The position numbers were made by a program, and so were the translations under genes. This document shows, one piece after another, positions 32,994-46,115 of a DNA stretch of 64,000 bases; positions within the stretch are counted from its first letter, which is position 1, and the number at the start of each line of letters is the position of its first letter. A model generated the notes under the pieces. That model searched no databases. It was not told the origin of the DNA and worked only from the letters and a program-made list of their open reading frames with translations. Origin of the DNA: Margaritifera margaritifera (lineage: Eukaryota; Mollusca; Bivalvia; Unionida; Margaritiferidae); NCBI GenBank assembly GCA_029931535.1, contig JAQPZY010001675.1, forward strand, positions 843,501 to 907,500. The letters are read 5' to 3'.

Positions 32994-34385
32994 TAGCTCG
33001 ACTGGTCATAGACCAGAAACTTATGGGATGGTCTGTTGTCTGTCATCTGTTGTCCATCCATCCATTAGCACAAGTTTGTTATCACTACTCCTCTTAAACT
33101 ACCTTGAGGATTGCCATGAAACTTTACGCACACATTCATCCCATGGTCTAGTTGGTCCGCAATGAAAATGGTGTTGCTCAGACAACCAATATGGCCACCA
33201 CAGTGGTCATCGTGAAAATCTTGTTATCACTACTCTTCCTGAATGGATGGTCATATCAGCAGTGGGTTTTCACTGAAGACTTATGATGTCTAGTTGATCC
33301 GCAGTGAAAAGGGTGATAATCTGTTGTCCAGTATGGCCACCACAGCTGCCATCAAGAAAATCTCTTTATTGCTTCGCCTCCTGAATGGAAAGTCATATTG
33401 CCATGGGTTTTCACCAGAAGACTTCTTACTATGTCTTGTTGGTCCTAAATAAAAATGGTGCTGATTTGATATCCAATATGGCCACCACAGTGGCCATCTT
33501 GAAACTTTTTTCATCGCTAATCCCCCTAAATGAAAAGTAATATTGCCATGGGATTTTCACCAGAAGACTTCTTATGATGTTTAGTTGGTCCTAAATGAAA
33601 ATGGTGCCAATCTGATGACCAATATGACCACCAGAGAGGCCATCTTGAAAATGTTATCAGTACTCCTCCTGAATAGATGGTCGTGTCAACTTTGGGTTTT
33701 CACTATGCAACTATTTATGTTGTCTAGTTGGTCCGCAATGAAAATGGTGTAATTCAGACATACATTATGCCTGCCACAGTGTCCATCTTCAAAATCTTAA
33801 TATCACTATTTCTCCTGAATGGATGGTCATATCAAAATCGGGTTTTCACGGAAAGACTTCGTATGATGTCTAATTGGTCATAAATGAAAATGGTGCTAAT
33901 CCGACTTCTAATATGTCTGCCACAATGGCCTCCTTGAAAATCTTGTTACCACTACTTCTTCTATCAGGATTGTCATATCAGCAGTGTGCTATCACCAAAA
34001 GACTTCTTATGATGTCTAGTTGGTACTAAATGGAAATGTTGCCAATCTGATATCCAATATGGCCACCATGACACAGTCTTGAAAATCTTGTTATCGTTAC
34101 TCTTCCAAAACTGAAAGTCATATAAACATGGGGTTTCCACCAGAAGACTTTTTATGATGTAATGATAGTCCTAAATGAAAATGGTGCCAATCTGACATCC
34201 AATATGTCCGCCACAGCATTTAATTTGAAAATATTGTTATCACTGAAGAATATCAAAAATGATTTCAACACTCACCAGCTAAAAGGAAGAAATGCTCTTA
34301 TCTTGAATTCCTGGAAATTCTTTTCAGCCAGTAGAGCATCAGTCTCTTCAATGGACTCTTGTTTCAAAAAGAAAAACAGTATGCT
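32994..34385. repeat. Composite dispersed repeat, copy A (fixed ends, internal tandem units)
   Basis: It starts 'ttagctcgactggtcataga' then 'cttatgggatggtctgttgt', and ends 'ggaaattcttttcagccagt' plus 'ggactcttgttt'. Between are about seven diverged units of 160-190 bp, each with 'ttgttatcactactc', 'gggttttcaccagaagactt', 'tggtcctaaatgaaaatggt' and 'ccaatatggccaccac'. The same ends occur in copies near 35.8-37.0 and 48.5-48.8 kb. Confidence 0.85.
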
Positions 34386-34479
34386 TTCCTCCTTAAATAC
34401 TTCTAAATTTAATTACTAAGAGAAAAGAAATCCATGACCTTTAAAACAATCTTGACAAATTCAATAGTTAATCCTGGCT

Positions 34480-34562
34480 ATCAGATGATGGGAATCAAAT
34501 CTGCAACCTTCTGGTCTTAAGTCCAGTGCCTTAACCACTGAGCCACTGCAGCTCCTTTGGTG
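34480..34562 (-). mobile_element. tRNA-like SINE head, truncated
   Basis: On the - strand 'gcagtggctcagtggttaag' (A box) and 'gcagatttgattcccatc' (B box) lie about 40 nt apart. No SINE body or tail can be followed. Confidence 0.65.
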
Positions 34563-35274
34563 GGAATCCCAAGTTTCCAAGTTATCACTCCAAGGGCAGG
34601 GCCTCTTGAGGTTAAGGACAGACCCATGAATCCATCCTGACTGCACAGATTAACTCCCATTGTAATACCAAGAACATGTAAGTGTATACATTGTGACCTT
34701 GAGTTTAGTGTTGCCTAGCAATAGTTTTCAAACATTTCACAGGTCCCAGTTACTCTTTTCCATTCAAATGGTATCATGATTGTTATCAGAAAATTACACA
34801 GAGCACATTTTTTTAAGTGGGTAACTTGGAAGCATGCATTGTTATGTAACATATATGATTGTTTTGCCCAAAAAATTAGACTGTTGAGGTTTATGGTCAA
34901 AAATAAAAGCAAACAGAAAATTAACTGTAAAAATTTAAATTGTGAAAAAGGAACACACTTAAATTGGTAATAAACCGGTATTAAACTTTTGATACCTTAT
35001 GGTAATTGATACATCAATATTTGTGCAATATTATTTATTAATGATTTGTACATTCCTATTTCATTGTAAAATAATAGAAATATATGTACATTGAATTATT
35101 CAGTTTTCTGTTGATATTTGTGTTTGTTGTTGATATTTGTGTTTGTTGATGTAGATTGAGCAATATTGCTCATTATTGCTTCCACTCCTATGCAGGATTG
35201 TTAGTAGTAAATATATTGAGAGTGCTGAACCACTTTTAAAAATTAGTAAAATCGAAGTTTAAAATCTCATAACC
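34563..35274. other. Intergenic, nothing recognised
   Basis: AT-rich sequence. 'ttgatatttgtgtttgttg' is duplicated at 35112-35145. No ORF is supported. Confidence 0.5.
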
Positions 35275-35757
35275 CTATGTGAGAACATTTCTTGACTGCC
35301 TCTATTTTTTAAAAACAAAAATACTCCCAGCTGCCTGCACATTGTGATATTTTGGTGCTGGACCATTGCGATATTTTAGTACTGGACCACTGAAACAAAA
35401 TGTTAAAATCAAAATTTTTAATCTTGTATCGCTATATGAGAACATTTCTGGATCACTTCTACTTTTTTTAAAAACAAAAATACCCCAAGCTCCCTGGACT
35501 GTTGTGATACTTTGGAGCTGGACCATAGTGATATTTCAGAGCTGGACCAATCATATTTGTGCGATAAATATCTTGTATCCTATATGAGAACATTTCTTGA
35601 CCACTCCTATTGTTTGAAGACAAAAATACCCCAAATCCCCTGGAGCATAATGATATTTCAGAGCTGGACCATATTTTAGCATTGGACCACTAAAAAATGA
35701 TTCATTTTTATTTTCAGATTTTGTATCGGGAGTCAAGAACATTTCTAGACCACTCAT
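35275..35757. repeat. Tandem family around 'gatatttcagagctggacca'
   Basis: Three to four copies of a unit near 130-165 bp: 'tatatgagaacatttct', 'aaaacaaaaataccccaa', 'ctccctgga', 'gagctggaccat', 'ttttaatcttgtatc'. A partial copy is at 37475-37545. Confidence 0.8.
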
Positions 35758-37003
35758 TTTTAGTTCTATAGGTCAAAGACCAGAAGAACTTATGGAATGG
35801 TCTGTTGTCCAACATCCCTCCATCCATTAATACAAGTTTGTTACCCTCCTAAACTATTTCGAGGATTGCCATGAAACTTTACATACACACATAGGTCCTA
35901 AATAAAAACGGTACCACTTAGTCATTACAGCAACCATCTTGAAAATCTTGTTATTTCTACTTCTCCAGGATGGATAGTCACATGAACATGGGGTTTTGAC
36001 TAAATGAATTCTTACGATGTCTATTTGATCCTAAAAGAAAATGGTGCCAATTGGACATCCAATATAGATGCCATGGTGGCAACTTTGAAAACATTGTTAT
36101 CACTACTCCTAAACAGGAAGTTATATTGACATGCATTTTTCTATCTGACCACAAATATGGCCACCATGGTTACCATCTTGAAAATCTTGTTATCACAACG
36201 CCTCCTTGATGGATGGTCATATCAACATGGGGTTTTCACCAACAGACTTCTTATGATATCTAGTTGGCCCTAAATGAAAATGGTGCCTATCTGACATCCT
36301 AACTGAAAGAGCCGCAGAGGCTAAGTGGTTAGCATGCCACACTCCTGACTCAAATGGTGCGGGTTCGAATCCTACCATCTGATCAGTCTAGGTGTGTCCT
36401 TGGGAAAGGCACTTTACTTCAGTTGCCTCAGCACTTAATAACCTTCTTGTGTTGCTGTGCCATTAAACACCAAACCAAACCTAAATGAAAATGGTGCTGA
36501 TCTGACGCCCAATGTGGACACCATGGCAGTCATCTTGAAAATCTTGTTATCACTACTCCTGATTGGAAAGTCATAATGACATGGGGTTTTCCAAGAAGAC
36601 TTCTTATGATATCTAGTTGGTCCTAAATGAAAATTTTTATAATCTTACATCCAGTATGATTGCCTTGATTACCAACATCCAGTATGATTGCCTTGATTAC
36701 CCTCTTGACAATCTTGTTATCACTACTCCTGAAAAGAGATGGTCATATTGGACATTGGTTTACACCAAAAGATTTCTAATGATGTTTAGTTGGTCCTAAA
36801 TGAAAATGATGCTGATCTGATACCCAATATGGGCCATCACAGTGGCCAGTTCGAAAATCATGTTATCACTCAAGAATATCAAAGATGGTTTTAACACTCA
36901 GCAGTATAAAAGGAAGAAATGGTCTTATCTTGGATTCCTTTAAATTCTTTCTGGACAGTAGAGCATCAGTCCCTTAGAGAGACTCTTGCTATAAAACAAA
37001 AAT
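35758..37003. repeat. Composite dispersed repeat, copy B
   Basis: Same fixed start ('aggtcaaagaccagaagaac', 'ttatggaatggtctgttgtc') and same end ('attctttctggacagtagag', 'gactcttgc') as copy A, with about six internal units. A SINE sits inside at 36306-36480. Confidence 0.8.
36306..36480 (+). mobile_element. tRNA-derived SINE inside the composite repeat
   Basis: Clear A box 'gaggctaagtggttagcatg' (from 36317) and near-consensus B box 'ggttcgaatcc' (36362-36372), then 'gtgtccttgggaaaggcact' and the tail 'gtgttgctgtgccattaaac' plus 'accaaaccaaa'. Related to the elements at 12.5 and 51.3 kb. The best preserved pol III promoter of the four SINEs. Confidence 0.85.
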
Positions 37004-37054
37004 GCCCTAGAGTTCCTGGATCACTCAACCAGATGAAACTGGATTAACCTGGAA

Positions 37055-37465
37055 TAAACCTGAAGAGCTTATGGGATGGCCTGGTCTGTGTTGTCTGTTG
37101 TCTGTCCTTCATTAATCTGTTGGAACAGGTTTGTTATCGCTACTCCTCCTAAACTACATGGAGAATTGCCACTAAACTTTACACACACATTCATCTCATG
37201 GTCTAGTTGATCCTAAATGAAAATGGTGATGCTCAGACATCCAGTCTGAAAATCTTGAAAATCTTATTATTGCTACTCATAAAGAAAATGGTGCCACTTT
37301 GACATCCAATATGGATGCCACAGCAGCCCTCTTGAAAATCTTGTTGTACCTACTCCTCCTAAATGGAAAGCCATATCGACATGGGGTTTTCACCAGAAAA
37401 CTTCTTATGATAATTACTTGGTCCTAAATGAAAATGGTTCTGCTCTTACATCCAATATGGCTGCA
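37055..37465. repeat. Composite dispersed repeat, copy C (3'-incomplete)
   Basis: Starts with 'ctgaagagcttatgggatgg' and has two to three internal units, but the fixed 3' end found in copies A, B and D is missing. Confidence 0.75.
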
Positions 37466-38149
37466 CTATATATTGTATCCTGCTAACATTTCTAGACCAC
37501 TCATATTGTTTTAAAATAAACGTACACTAAAATCTCTGGACCAAATACAATTTATTTAATTGTGAATCGAGTCAACCACAAACAGACTAAGATATACAGC
37601 AAGTAGAGTGAACACAAAAAGCAATAAATGATTCATCACTGTGTGACTGGCATAGTGATTGAAAACTCATAAATGGTGCAGCCTGTGGAATGCCAAAGTC
37701 ATACCTAACTGAAGGTGATGCAAAGCACAGCACTATTGTCTGTTAGATACAGAGATACAACATAATTTTGACTTATTTAACTTAGCAATATGCATTTAAC
37801 TACCAGTATTTTAGATATGTGAAAAAAATCACTATATTTTAAATTTCTGTAAAAGTTATCTCAGTATCTAAAGCTTCTGCCCCTGAGGGCAGTTATATCA
37901 GAAATTCACAACTTGCCACCCCCAGGGAGGCCACATTTTTTATAGCAGATCTTCTTCAATGCTCTCCAGGGTCTGACTTTTAAAGCTCTTTATTTGTGTA
38001 CGCTAGAGCCTGTGTCACACATATTGTATGTACAGTGAGTACATGCATCGATACTTTAAGTACAGTATTCATCCTATATATGTATGTATGTATGTAATAT
38101 TGTTTTACAGCACCTCAGCACAAAAGTGGCTATGTAGTGCCAGCTAAAG
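37466..38149. other. Intergenic, nothing recognised
   Basis: Contains a partial copy of the 'ctggaccaaatac' repeat at its left edge and otherwise unique AT-rich sequence. Confidence 0.5.
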
Positions 38150-38535
38150 GTAAAGTTTGAAAAATGTAAAACTGAATGGCAAACAAAGTTGAGGAAGATA
38201 AACCCTTCCCAAGAAATGTAAACATTACCTACAAAAAGATAAAATATAAAACATAAAGATGTTAAAATTCTGTAAAATGTATATAAAATAACAGATAAAG
38301 GTAACACATGTAAAATTCTTAGAACGTGATTACATTTTTTTGTATAAACCGCATTCCCATAAATAGTCCAAGATTTTCTCATTTGGCACATCCTCATACA
38401 GTTTCTGCAAGCATTTCATGTCAAAATACTTTCTTTGTCTCACAGGGTTGAAATTGACACTCGACAAGAATTGTGTTCCACTGTCGGTGGACACCAGTAT
38501 GGTATGCATTCCAGTTTAGGTTCACCATGCAATCA
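38150..38535. repeat. Dispersed repeat, copy 2
   Basis: Shares 'aagataaa', 'gatgttaaaattctgtaaaa' and 'gataaaggtaacac' with 24270-24545 and is longer on its right side ('ggtggacaccagtatggtat'). The - strand open frame here reflects the repeat, not a gene. Confidence 0.6.
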
Positions 38536-38624
38536 CTGTATTTTCACTATTTCTTATGTAATAACAGTGATTTAAGATGGTAATTGTTCCATTGAAGCAT
38601 AAGCTTAGTGCCTACGCTTGTATA

Positions 38625-38658
<34 letters not shown>
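38625..38658. repeat. (CA)n microsatellite
   Basis: About 16 CA dinucleotides. Confidence 0.97.
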
Positions 38659-38661
<3 letters not shown>

Positions 38662-38787
38662 TAGAGCCTATGATGTGCATGGATCATTTTCTGTAGTTAA
38701 CTAACTTATTGCGCTATTGCATGATATGTTACATAGCAAGATGGCTCTCTGTTGATCCCGACCATTGTGCTATAGCAGGGTTTTACT

Positions 38788-40302
<1,515 letters not shown>

Positions 40303-40784
40303 TCAGGTTATTTTCACTGGCATTTCACATATTGAAACTAAGCCTGTAGAAAATTAAATCTCTGCTTTGTTGAGATATTTAGATTTTGCAATTATATCTT
40401 CCAGACTAATATTAAACGAAGCAGAGTAGTTTGTGTATATTTGTGTATCAAATATATTGTTTCCAGTGTCATATTTATGAGATTTTGATAATAGTGCTTT
40501 TCTAGTTGGTATGGTAGAAATACTTTCAAATTCAATGTTTTCCACATCAATGACAACCTGCAACTTTTCAGTAAAATAATCTTTTTAATCCTTTAAACAT
40601 TCATGTTTTGCACTTTATTTTCCAAGGTGTAAACGTCAGACCATACCTTAATACCATTAAAATGTGCAAATAACCCAACATCAGAGTGTGAGATGGACAA
40701 AGACACTTTCGGACCAAAGTCATAAATAAAATTTTCTTCAGAGACCTTTTTTTCACCAAACAATAATTGATTTATATAATTCAA
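40303..40784 (-). pseudogene. Unrecognised Polinton ORF(s), minus strand
   Basis: Two open stretches on the - strand. The first (40784-40593) contains FIYDFGPKVSLSISHSD and HFNGIKVWSDVY. The second (40563-40303) contains VVIDVENIEFESIST and SLEDIIAKSKYLNKAEI. They are in different frames, so either two ORFs or one with a frameshift near 40590. The second has one in-frame TAA (40354-40356) and then runs to a TGA at 40303-40305. Balanced composition suggests real protein ancestry. No family recognised; a structural protein is possible by position only. Confidence 0.45.
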
Positions 40785-40911
40785 TGACAGACAAGGAAGA
40801 ATATTTTATAAAACTATCTTATAAAAGTGATGCAGCCTTTATGAACTTAAGCATTCTGTGGAAGCAAATTTATTTTTACAAAAAGTATGAAAATCAAATA
40901 TGACAAGTTAA

Positions 40912-41852
40912 AGGAATGGTTAACCCAACAATGAACTTACACGCTTACGATTAAGCTCAAAAACGATTCCAGCTTAAGAGGGTTTATGTTAGTCATGCTA
41001 ATGATCAAATGCAAGCAGACCAGGTTGATGTGTAGGCCTATGAAAAGGACAATAACAGGTATAAATATGATTTGACTGCCACATGTTTTCTCTAAATATA
41101 TATGGACTGAAAAACTTAAATCTAAACGAGGGGTGATATATACGAGGCATTTAATCTATCTTTTATGAGCAAAAAACTGAGAAGATTCAATTTGATCGGG
41201 GTAAGTGATTTCACAATCCGAGTGTAAATAAATTATTATATAAAACATATTGAGTATTTCTCATCTCACTCAGACAAAAAAAAGACATCTTTGGTGGAGA
41301 GATTCAAACAGAACTTTAAAGTCTTCAATGTAAAAATATTTCACACAAAATAAGAATATAAAATGGATTGATATGTTGCCGACATTAGTTAAAGGTTACA
41401 ATCATACATTCTATTGAGGTAACTCCCAAAGAAGCACCGAAAGAGAAAAACATAAATAAGATGTGGATAAATCTGTATGGCTATCTAGCAATCGACCATT
41501 TTGAGACACCTAAATTTAAATTAGGTTAAAGTGTAATAATTTCACCATACAAGTCTTTCTTTTCCAAAGGCTATTGACTTAATTTCACGGAAGAAATGTT
41601 AAAATTAGGACGAGACATTTTAGGTGACCCTATAGTGCACAAATTAGAAGATCTAAGAGGTCAGAAGCTTCAAGGGATTTTCTTCACAAAAAAGAATTAT
41701 CTCTGTATGACCAACAGGATGAATTGTATAAAATTGAAACTATTTTGAAAAGCAAACCAATGAATAATAAAAACTATGTGCTCATAAAGTTGAAAGGTTA
41801 CGATAGTTCTTTTCATATTGGGGAACCAGCTGAGAATTTAATATCTTTTTAA
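40912..41852 (+). pseudogene. Polinton integrase with C-terminal chromodomain
   Basis: An RNase H-fold DDE integrase that would insert the element into host DNA, ending in a chromodomain. Seen directly: NDQMQADQVDV, where the first catalytic Asp lies, at about 41000-41032; VFSKYIWTEKLKSKRG in a shifted frame at 41085-41135; SLVERF with the likely catalytic Glu near 41290; DPIVHKLEDLRGQKLQGIFF near 41625-41685; and the chromodomain strand region ELYKIETILKS to LIKLKGYDSSFHIGEPAENL, ending at TAA 41850. At least four frameshifts separate these blocks, and the middle Asp motif is not readable. In-frame TAA (40952) and TAG (41033) occur in the first block. The block order and motifs identify the family; function is lost or at least not encoded in one frame. 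Confidence 0.85.
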
Positions 41853-41870
41853 ATATAGTTTGTAAAATAA

Positions 41871-42023
41871 ATGGGAATTATTGATTCACCAATATCAAAG
41901 AGTGAAAGAAGACGTCTGCCAAAACTTCTACTCCATCTTCCGACTAAAAAGAAATTGAAGAGAATGAATAGAAAAGACCTTAACAAAATCATAACCCGTA
42001 TAATGCAAAACGCATTTAATTGA
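41871..42023 (+). CDS. Small basic ORF between integrase and polymerase
   Basis: Fifty intact codons from ATG to TGA without internal stops. The product is strongly basic (SERRRLPKLL, PTKKKLKRMNRK). It lies in the same frame as the integrase end, separated only by TAA, TAG and TAA codons. It could be a separate DNA-binding peptide, or the tail of the integrase if those triplets are read as sense. It is not matched to a known family. Confidence 0.35.
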   Translation: MGIIDSPISKSERRRLPKLLLHLPTKKKLKRMNRKDLNKIITRIMQNAFN

Positions 42024-45000
42024 GCTGTCAATAAGTATAGATTTCATAGTGGAAATGATCACGATTTATATGAATTCTTTGGTGACGTTCAACCGAACAT
42101 AAAGAAGATCATTTCTAGAAAGATGAGGGAATTTGGATTTGTGAAAGTACAACTTATTTTGGCTATTACAGTGGCTGCAAGACAGAAGATAGAATAGAAA
42201 ATTTTACATGGGAATATAGGACTAGGTTTCAAAACATCATAAATCCTTGAAGTTGTAGAAAAAATGTTTGAAATGCTAAATACTAAATATGCGCATGATG
42301 CAAGTGAGGATACAAGTTGGTTCTTTGTCAGAATAGAATTCCTCACCTTACGCGTTGACAGACATACACCACTTAGGGGTAGATGGTATATTGATTTATC
42401 AGAATGGGTGAACAAGAAGAATGTATGTATTAATGTGAGAAATAAGGATAAGGAAGAAACGCAAATAAGAATGATAAATGTTTCTTATATGCTGCCGAAA
42501 GCATATTTTATATTCCTTCTCAAAATGCATATAGAACTTTTAAAATAGTGTCCCATTAGAGCGGATAATATGGATGATTTTGAAAATGAATTTGACATAT
42601 CAGTAAAATTGTATACCATAAGAGACGATGAGATAATTCCACACAGAGTTACTAAATTAGAAGGAATTACCAATGTTGATATTCTAATCGTTGAAGAAGG
42701 AGAAAGATATTATTGTGAATAGAGAATTTGTCGAGATTGGTATCATGGCAGATAAACAATTTCAAATGCAAAAATGTGCCTAACCTATTTTTTACACCAC
42801 AATTAAATAGTATGAACATCAATTGATCTGTAATAAAGTTGAGTAAAATTAAATGACATGATGTCTAAGAAGGTACAGAAGTAAAGTTCATACATTATCA
42901 ACACCATCTGTTTTTTTTTGGGTTTTTTTTTTTTTTTTTTTTTTTTTTTCCTCTTTTTTTTTTTTTTTTTTTTGTACTGTGATTTGGAAAGTATCTTGAA
43001 ACCCATGCAGCATTGCAAACAAACAATAAATACTTCATGGACACTCGGGACAGCTAAATACATACCACAGGGATTATATCTCTATATCAAACCAATACAC
43101 AAATAATATGCACACATGGTCTACAGAGGTAACACTTGCATTTTTAAACGTTTTATGAATATCTCCAAAGATTGCAGAGTTGATATATGAAGAATTGAGA
43201 AGGTGGAATGCTACTATAATGCTATTTAGCGAACGTGATAGAAAGCACTCTGTTGACAAAAACGTCGGTCACATTCCTGAAAAGCAAATAGACGACATAA
43301 AGGTTAGAAATCACTGTCACCTAATAGGACTATATAAAGATCATCAAGACTGCAACATATCCAAAATATATACCCTTGTTCGTAAAGAATTTATAAAGGG
43401 CATGATGCTAACCTATTTATCAAAACCGGTAGAAACTCACACTAAATAATAAGTAGCAATTATTCAAAACAACGATGAAAAGCATATCTCATTTGTAAAA
43501 GATTTCATATCTGACAAATTTGTAAAAGGTGATAAACAAGTTCAAAGCAAAGGACAATAAGATTTCCTAGATGGCTATAGATTCATTGGACAATAATTGG
43601 AAAAGTTGGCCAAAAAAAATGTAAGTGACGACAAATTTACAGAAACCATGGAACACTTTAACATGGAACCAAAGTATCTGAAGAAGGACAAATATTTCTG
43701 CCAATATTTGACAAAATAGAGAGATTTGATGAAATGACCTTTCCACTCTTAAGTGCATTATACACATCACGTAGAAATGCAAACATTTCACGAGCAGACT
43801 ATGAATATGTCTAAGATGTTTCGCATCATTTCAATCTACAAACCCTAAGAGACTTGTATGATTACTATGTCAAAAAAGATGCGTTGTTATTGTGTGATAT
43901 ATTTGATGAGTTTAGAGACGTATAAATGCAGACCTATAAGCTAGATGCTGCACACTGTTATAGTACGCCAGGTTTAGCTCATGATGCATCTTTAAAGGTC
44001 ACTAAAGCAGAGTTGTAATTGTTAGCTGATTATGATATGTTGCTCACGATATAGTCGTGCATTCGTGCAAGTATTAGCATGCTACAACATAGAAATGCAC
44101 CGGCTAACCATCCATACTACTTAGATGATGAAAGCAAATTGAGAGATGATGGTGATTATGATACCACAAGGCCAAAATAAGTCATAATTTATCTCGATTG
44201 TAACTACCTTTACGGTCATTCGATAACGCAATATATGCCTATTAGAAACTTTAAATGGGCAACTACAAAACAGGTTACAATAATACAAGATAATGTTAGG
44301 TCATGGAATGATGAAAGTACTTTAGGTGGAATATTGGAAGTTCATTTGAAAATGCTGATACATTTCCATGACTATTTCAAAGACTATCCTTTAGCCCCTG
44401 AAAAGTTGATACCACACAGAAGAAACTGATAGAGGACAAAAGGGGTGAAACCATTAGTACCCAAACTATTATGTACACTACACAACAGAGAGAGACACTG
44501 CATTCATTACCGTAAACTTAAACTATATGTCCAACTAGGGATGTGGTTGACCATGATACACAGAACCATTCTATTTAAACAAGAAACATTCTTAAAGACA
44601 TGTATGGAACTTAATACTGAATTCAGGACAAGGCTACAAATGATTTTGAAAAGAACTTTTTTTCTTCAAATTGATGAATTATGCTCTATTTCGGAAACAT
44701 GAAAAATCGCCGCAAACGTAACAAAGTCAAAATATGCGCAGATGAGAAAAAGTTCTCTAAATACCAGAGAGACGTTTCCTTTGTGAGAAGGCAATCATAG
44801 GTGAGGTCTTAGTATTGGTAACAATGAAAACTATGAAGGTTAGATTATCTAAACCTATCTATGGTCAGTTTACATTTCTTGAGTTAGGTAAAGCATTAAT
44901 GAATAAATTCTAATACACTAAGTTGAAAAGTATATATGGAGAAAATGCCACACTAAATTATACAGATTATGCCCAACTATTCAAACCGGTAATTTCTACC

Positions 45001-45060
45001 AGGATATGAAACAGAATATAAATTGGTGTGTTAACAGTGATTACCTAATATATAAGATAT
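42024..45060 (+). pseudogene. Polinton protein-primed type B DNA polymerase, decayed
   Basis: This enzyme would copy the element from its ends using a protein primer. Readable blocks in order: HTPLRGRWYIDLSEWVNKK and VCINVRNKDKE (42354-42450), CFLYAAESIFYIPSQNAY in a shifted frame, IENLSRLVSWQ near 42720, VRNHCHLIGLY (43303), FLDGYRFIG (43564), DALLLCDIFDEFRDV, YSTPGLAHDASLK, then IIYLDCNYLYG (44184-44216), the palm motif A region, HYRKLKLYVQLGM (44496), and YGENATLNYTD (44936) at the site of palm motif C, whose catalytic aspartates are degraded. The exonuclease region is poorly readable. About six frameshifts occur, and a T-rich insertion lies at 42908-42973. In the anchored frames 13 stops are TAA/TAG and one is TGA. 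Confidence 0.87.
42908..42973. repeat. Poly-T tract inside the polymerase region
   Basis: About 60 bases of nearly pure T. The flanking 42830-43140 has no polymerase similarity, so a retroposed insertion or replication slippage is possible. Confidence 0.9.
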
Positions 45061-45110
45061 ACGGTATACCACTCTTAAACAAGAGAGTGCTCGGATTATT
45101 TAAAATCAAA

Positions 45111-45472
45111 TTAATTAGCATACGTATCCGGGAATGATGTGGACTGAGATATAAACTCTATCCTTTTATAACAGACAAAGAAGACAAGAAGGTTTTTTTG
45201 AATGATAAACCCTGTTGCTGTACCTGCTACTCCAGAACTTGCAGCTGTAATACCCTTTCCACCAAATATGGCTGCATGCTTAACACTACCCAATGTAAAA
45301 ACTTGCATGTTACCTTTTTCCTCACACCTCTATAATGCTCAGTTGAATTAATCAAATCATTCTTAATGTGATTGATCCTTTGAACTCTGAAAGTCATACC
45401 ATTTTCTTGTGTTGGTAAAGAAGGATATGTGTGTGATTCAGAAGGTATGATTGGTATCTTTACTTCTACCAT
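45111..45472 (-). pseudogene. Unassigned Polinton ORF with Gly/Ala-rich hydrophobic segment
   Basis: On the - strand an ATG at 45472 starts MVEVKIPIIPSESHTYPSL, then RINHIKNDLINSTEHYRGV, probably helical. Similarity of style continues in another frame (from 45308) with GGKGITAASSGVAGTATGF, a hydrophobic hairpin-like segment. One frameshift near 45310 would join them. A helical segment followed by a Gly-rich hydrophobic region is what I recall of a small conserved Polinton protein of unknown role; that link is weak. Confidence 0.45.
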
Positions 45473-45644
45473 TATAGATATGAAAGTGATAGATTAGACT
45501 AAGGTTTTACAGAGGGCATAGCTAACGATTTATCTGGTGCTCTTTTTTTTTTTTTGGGGGGGGGGGATATGTGAAATCTAATTATTCTCTTTGGTTTAAC
45601 TTTGCTATTCAAAGTAGCAATGTAATCCTTTGGTCCACTAGCAC

Positions 45645-46115
45645 TCATTTAAGGTTTAATAATTTTGACAGGTAAATACCAGATTTCACACGATAGTCAA
45701 ATGTGAACTCACTTAGAGATACAGGCACAGCTAAATTTATAACATCTTCAAAACTCATTTTAGTTTGTGGACCAACACTAAATTTTAGCAACTTGTTACG
45801 GAGCATACTGTGACCAACTATAAATGCTTAGTTAACACTTGCATAATAGACTGTGTTAATTACGTTGTTTCTCTCGTTTATTTGGTGAATTCTACAATAT
45901 CTCTGGTAAGGGATTCTCCTCCTTTTTTTACTGGTTGTGTAGGTTGTATACGTGATTTAGGTTGTTTAACACAGCCAACTTGTTATGTATGCTATAATGG
46001 CTACTACAATTGCTCCACCAGCTAACCAGTAATAAATGATATATATATAAGGGCAAGCGATACCAGATGAATGTATCCAATGATACCATCCGAACAAAAA
46101 ATAAGGGAGCATCAT
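45645..46115 (-). CDS. Unassigned Polinton ORF with N-terminal membrane segment (interrupted only by TAA)
   Basis: One - strand frame runs 156 codons from ATG 46115 to TGA 45647-45645. It is broken by three TAA codons (45966-45968, 45957-45959, 45828-45830) and by no TAG or TGA. The N-terminal third is hydrophobic (GGAIVVAIIAYITSW), then comes a basic patch (KKRRRIPYQR), then MSFEDVINLAVPVSLSEF near the C terminus. The terminal ATGA overlaps the ATG of another frame at 45648. Under the standard code it is a pseudogene or three short ORFs; under a TAA-sense code it is one intact membrane protein. No family recognised. Confidence 0.45.
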
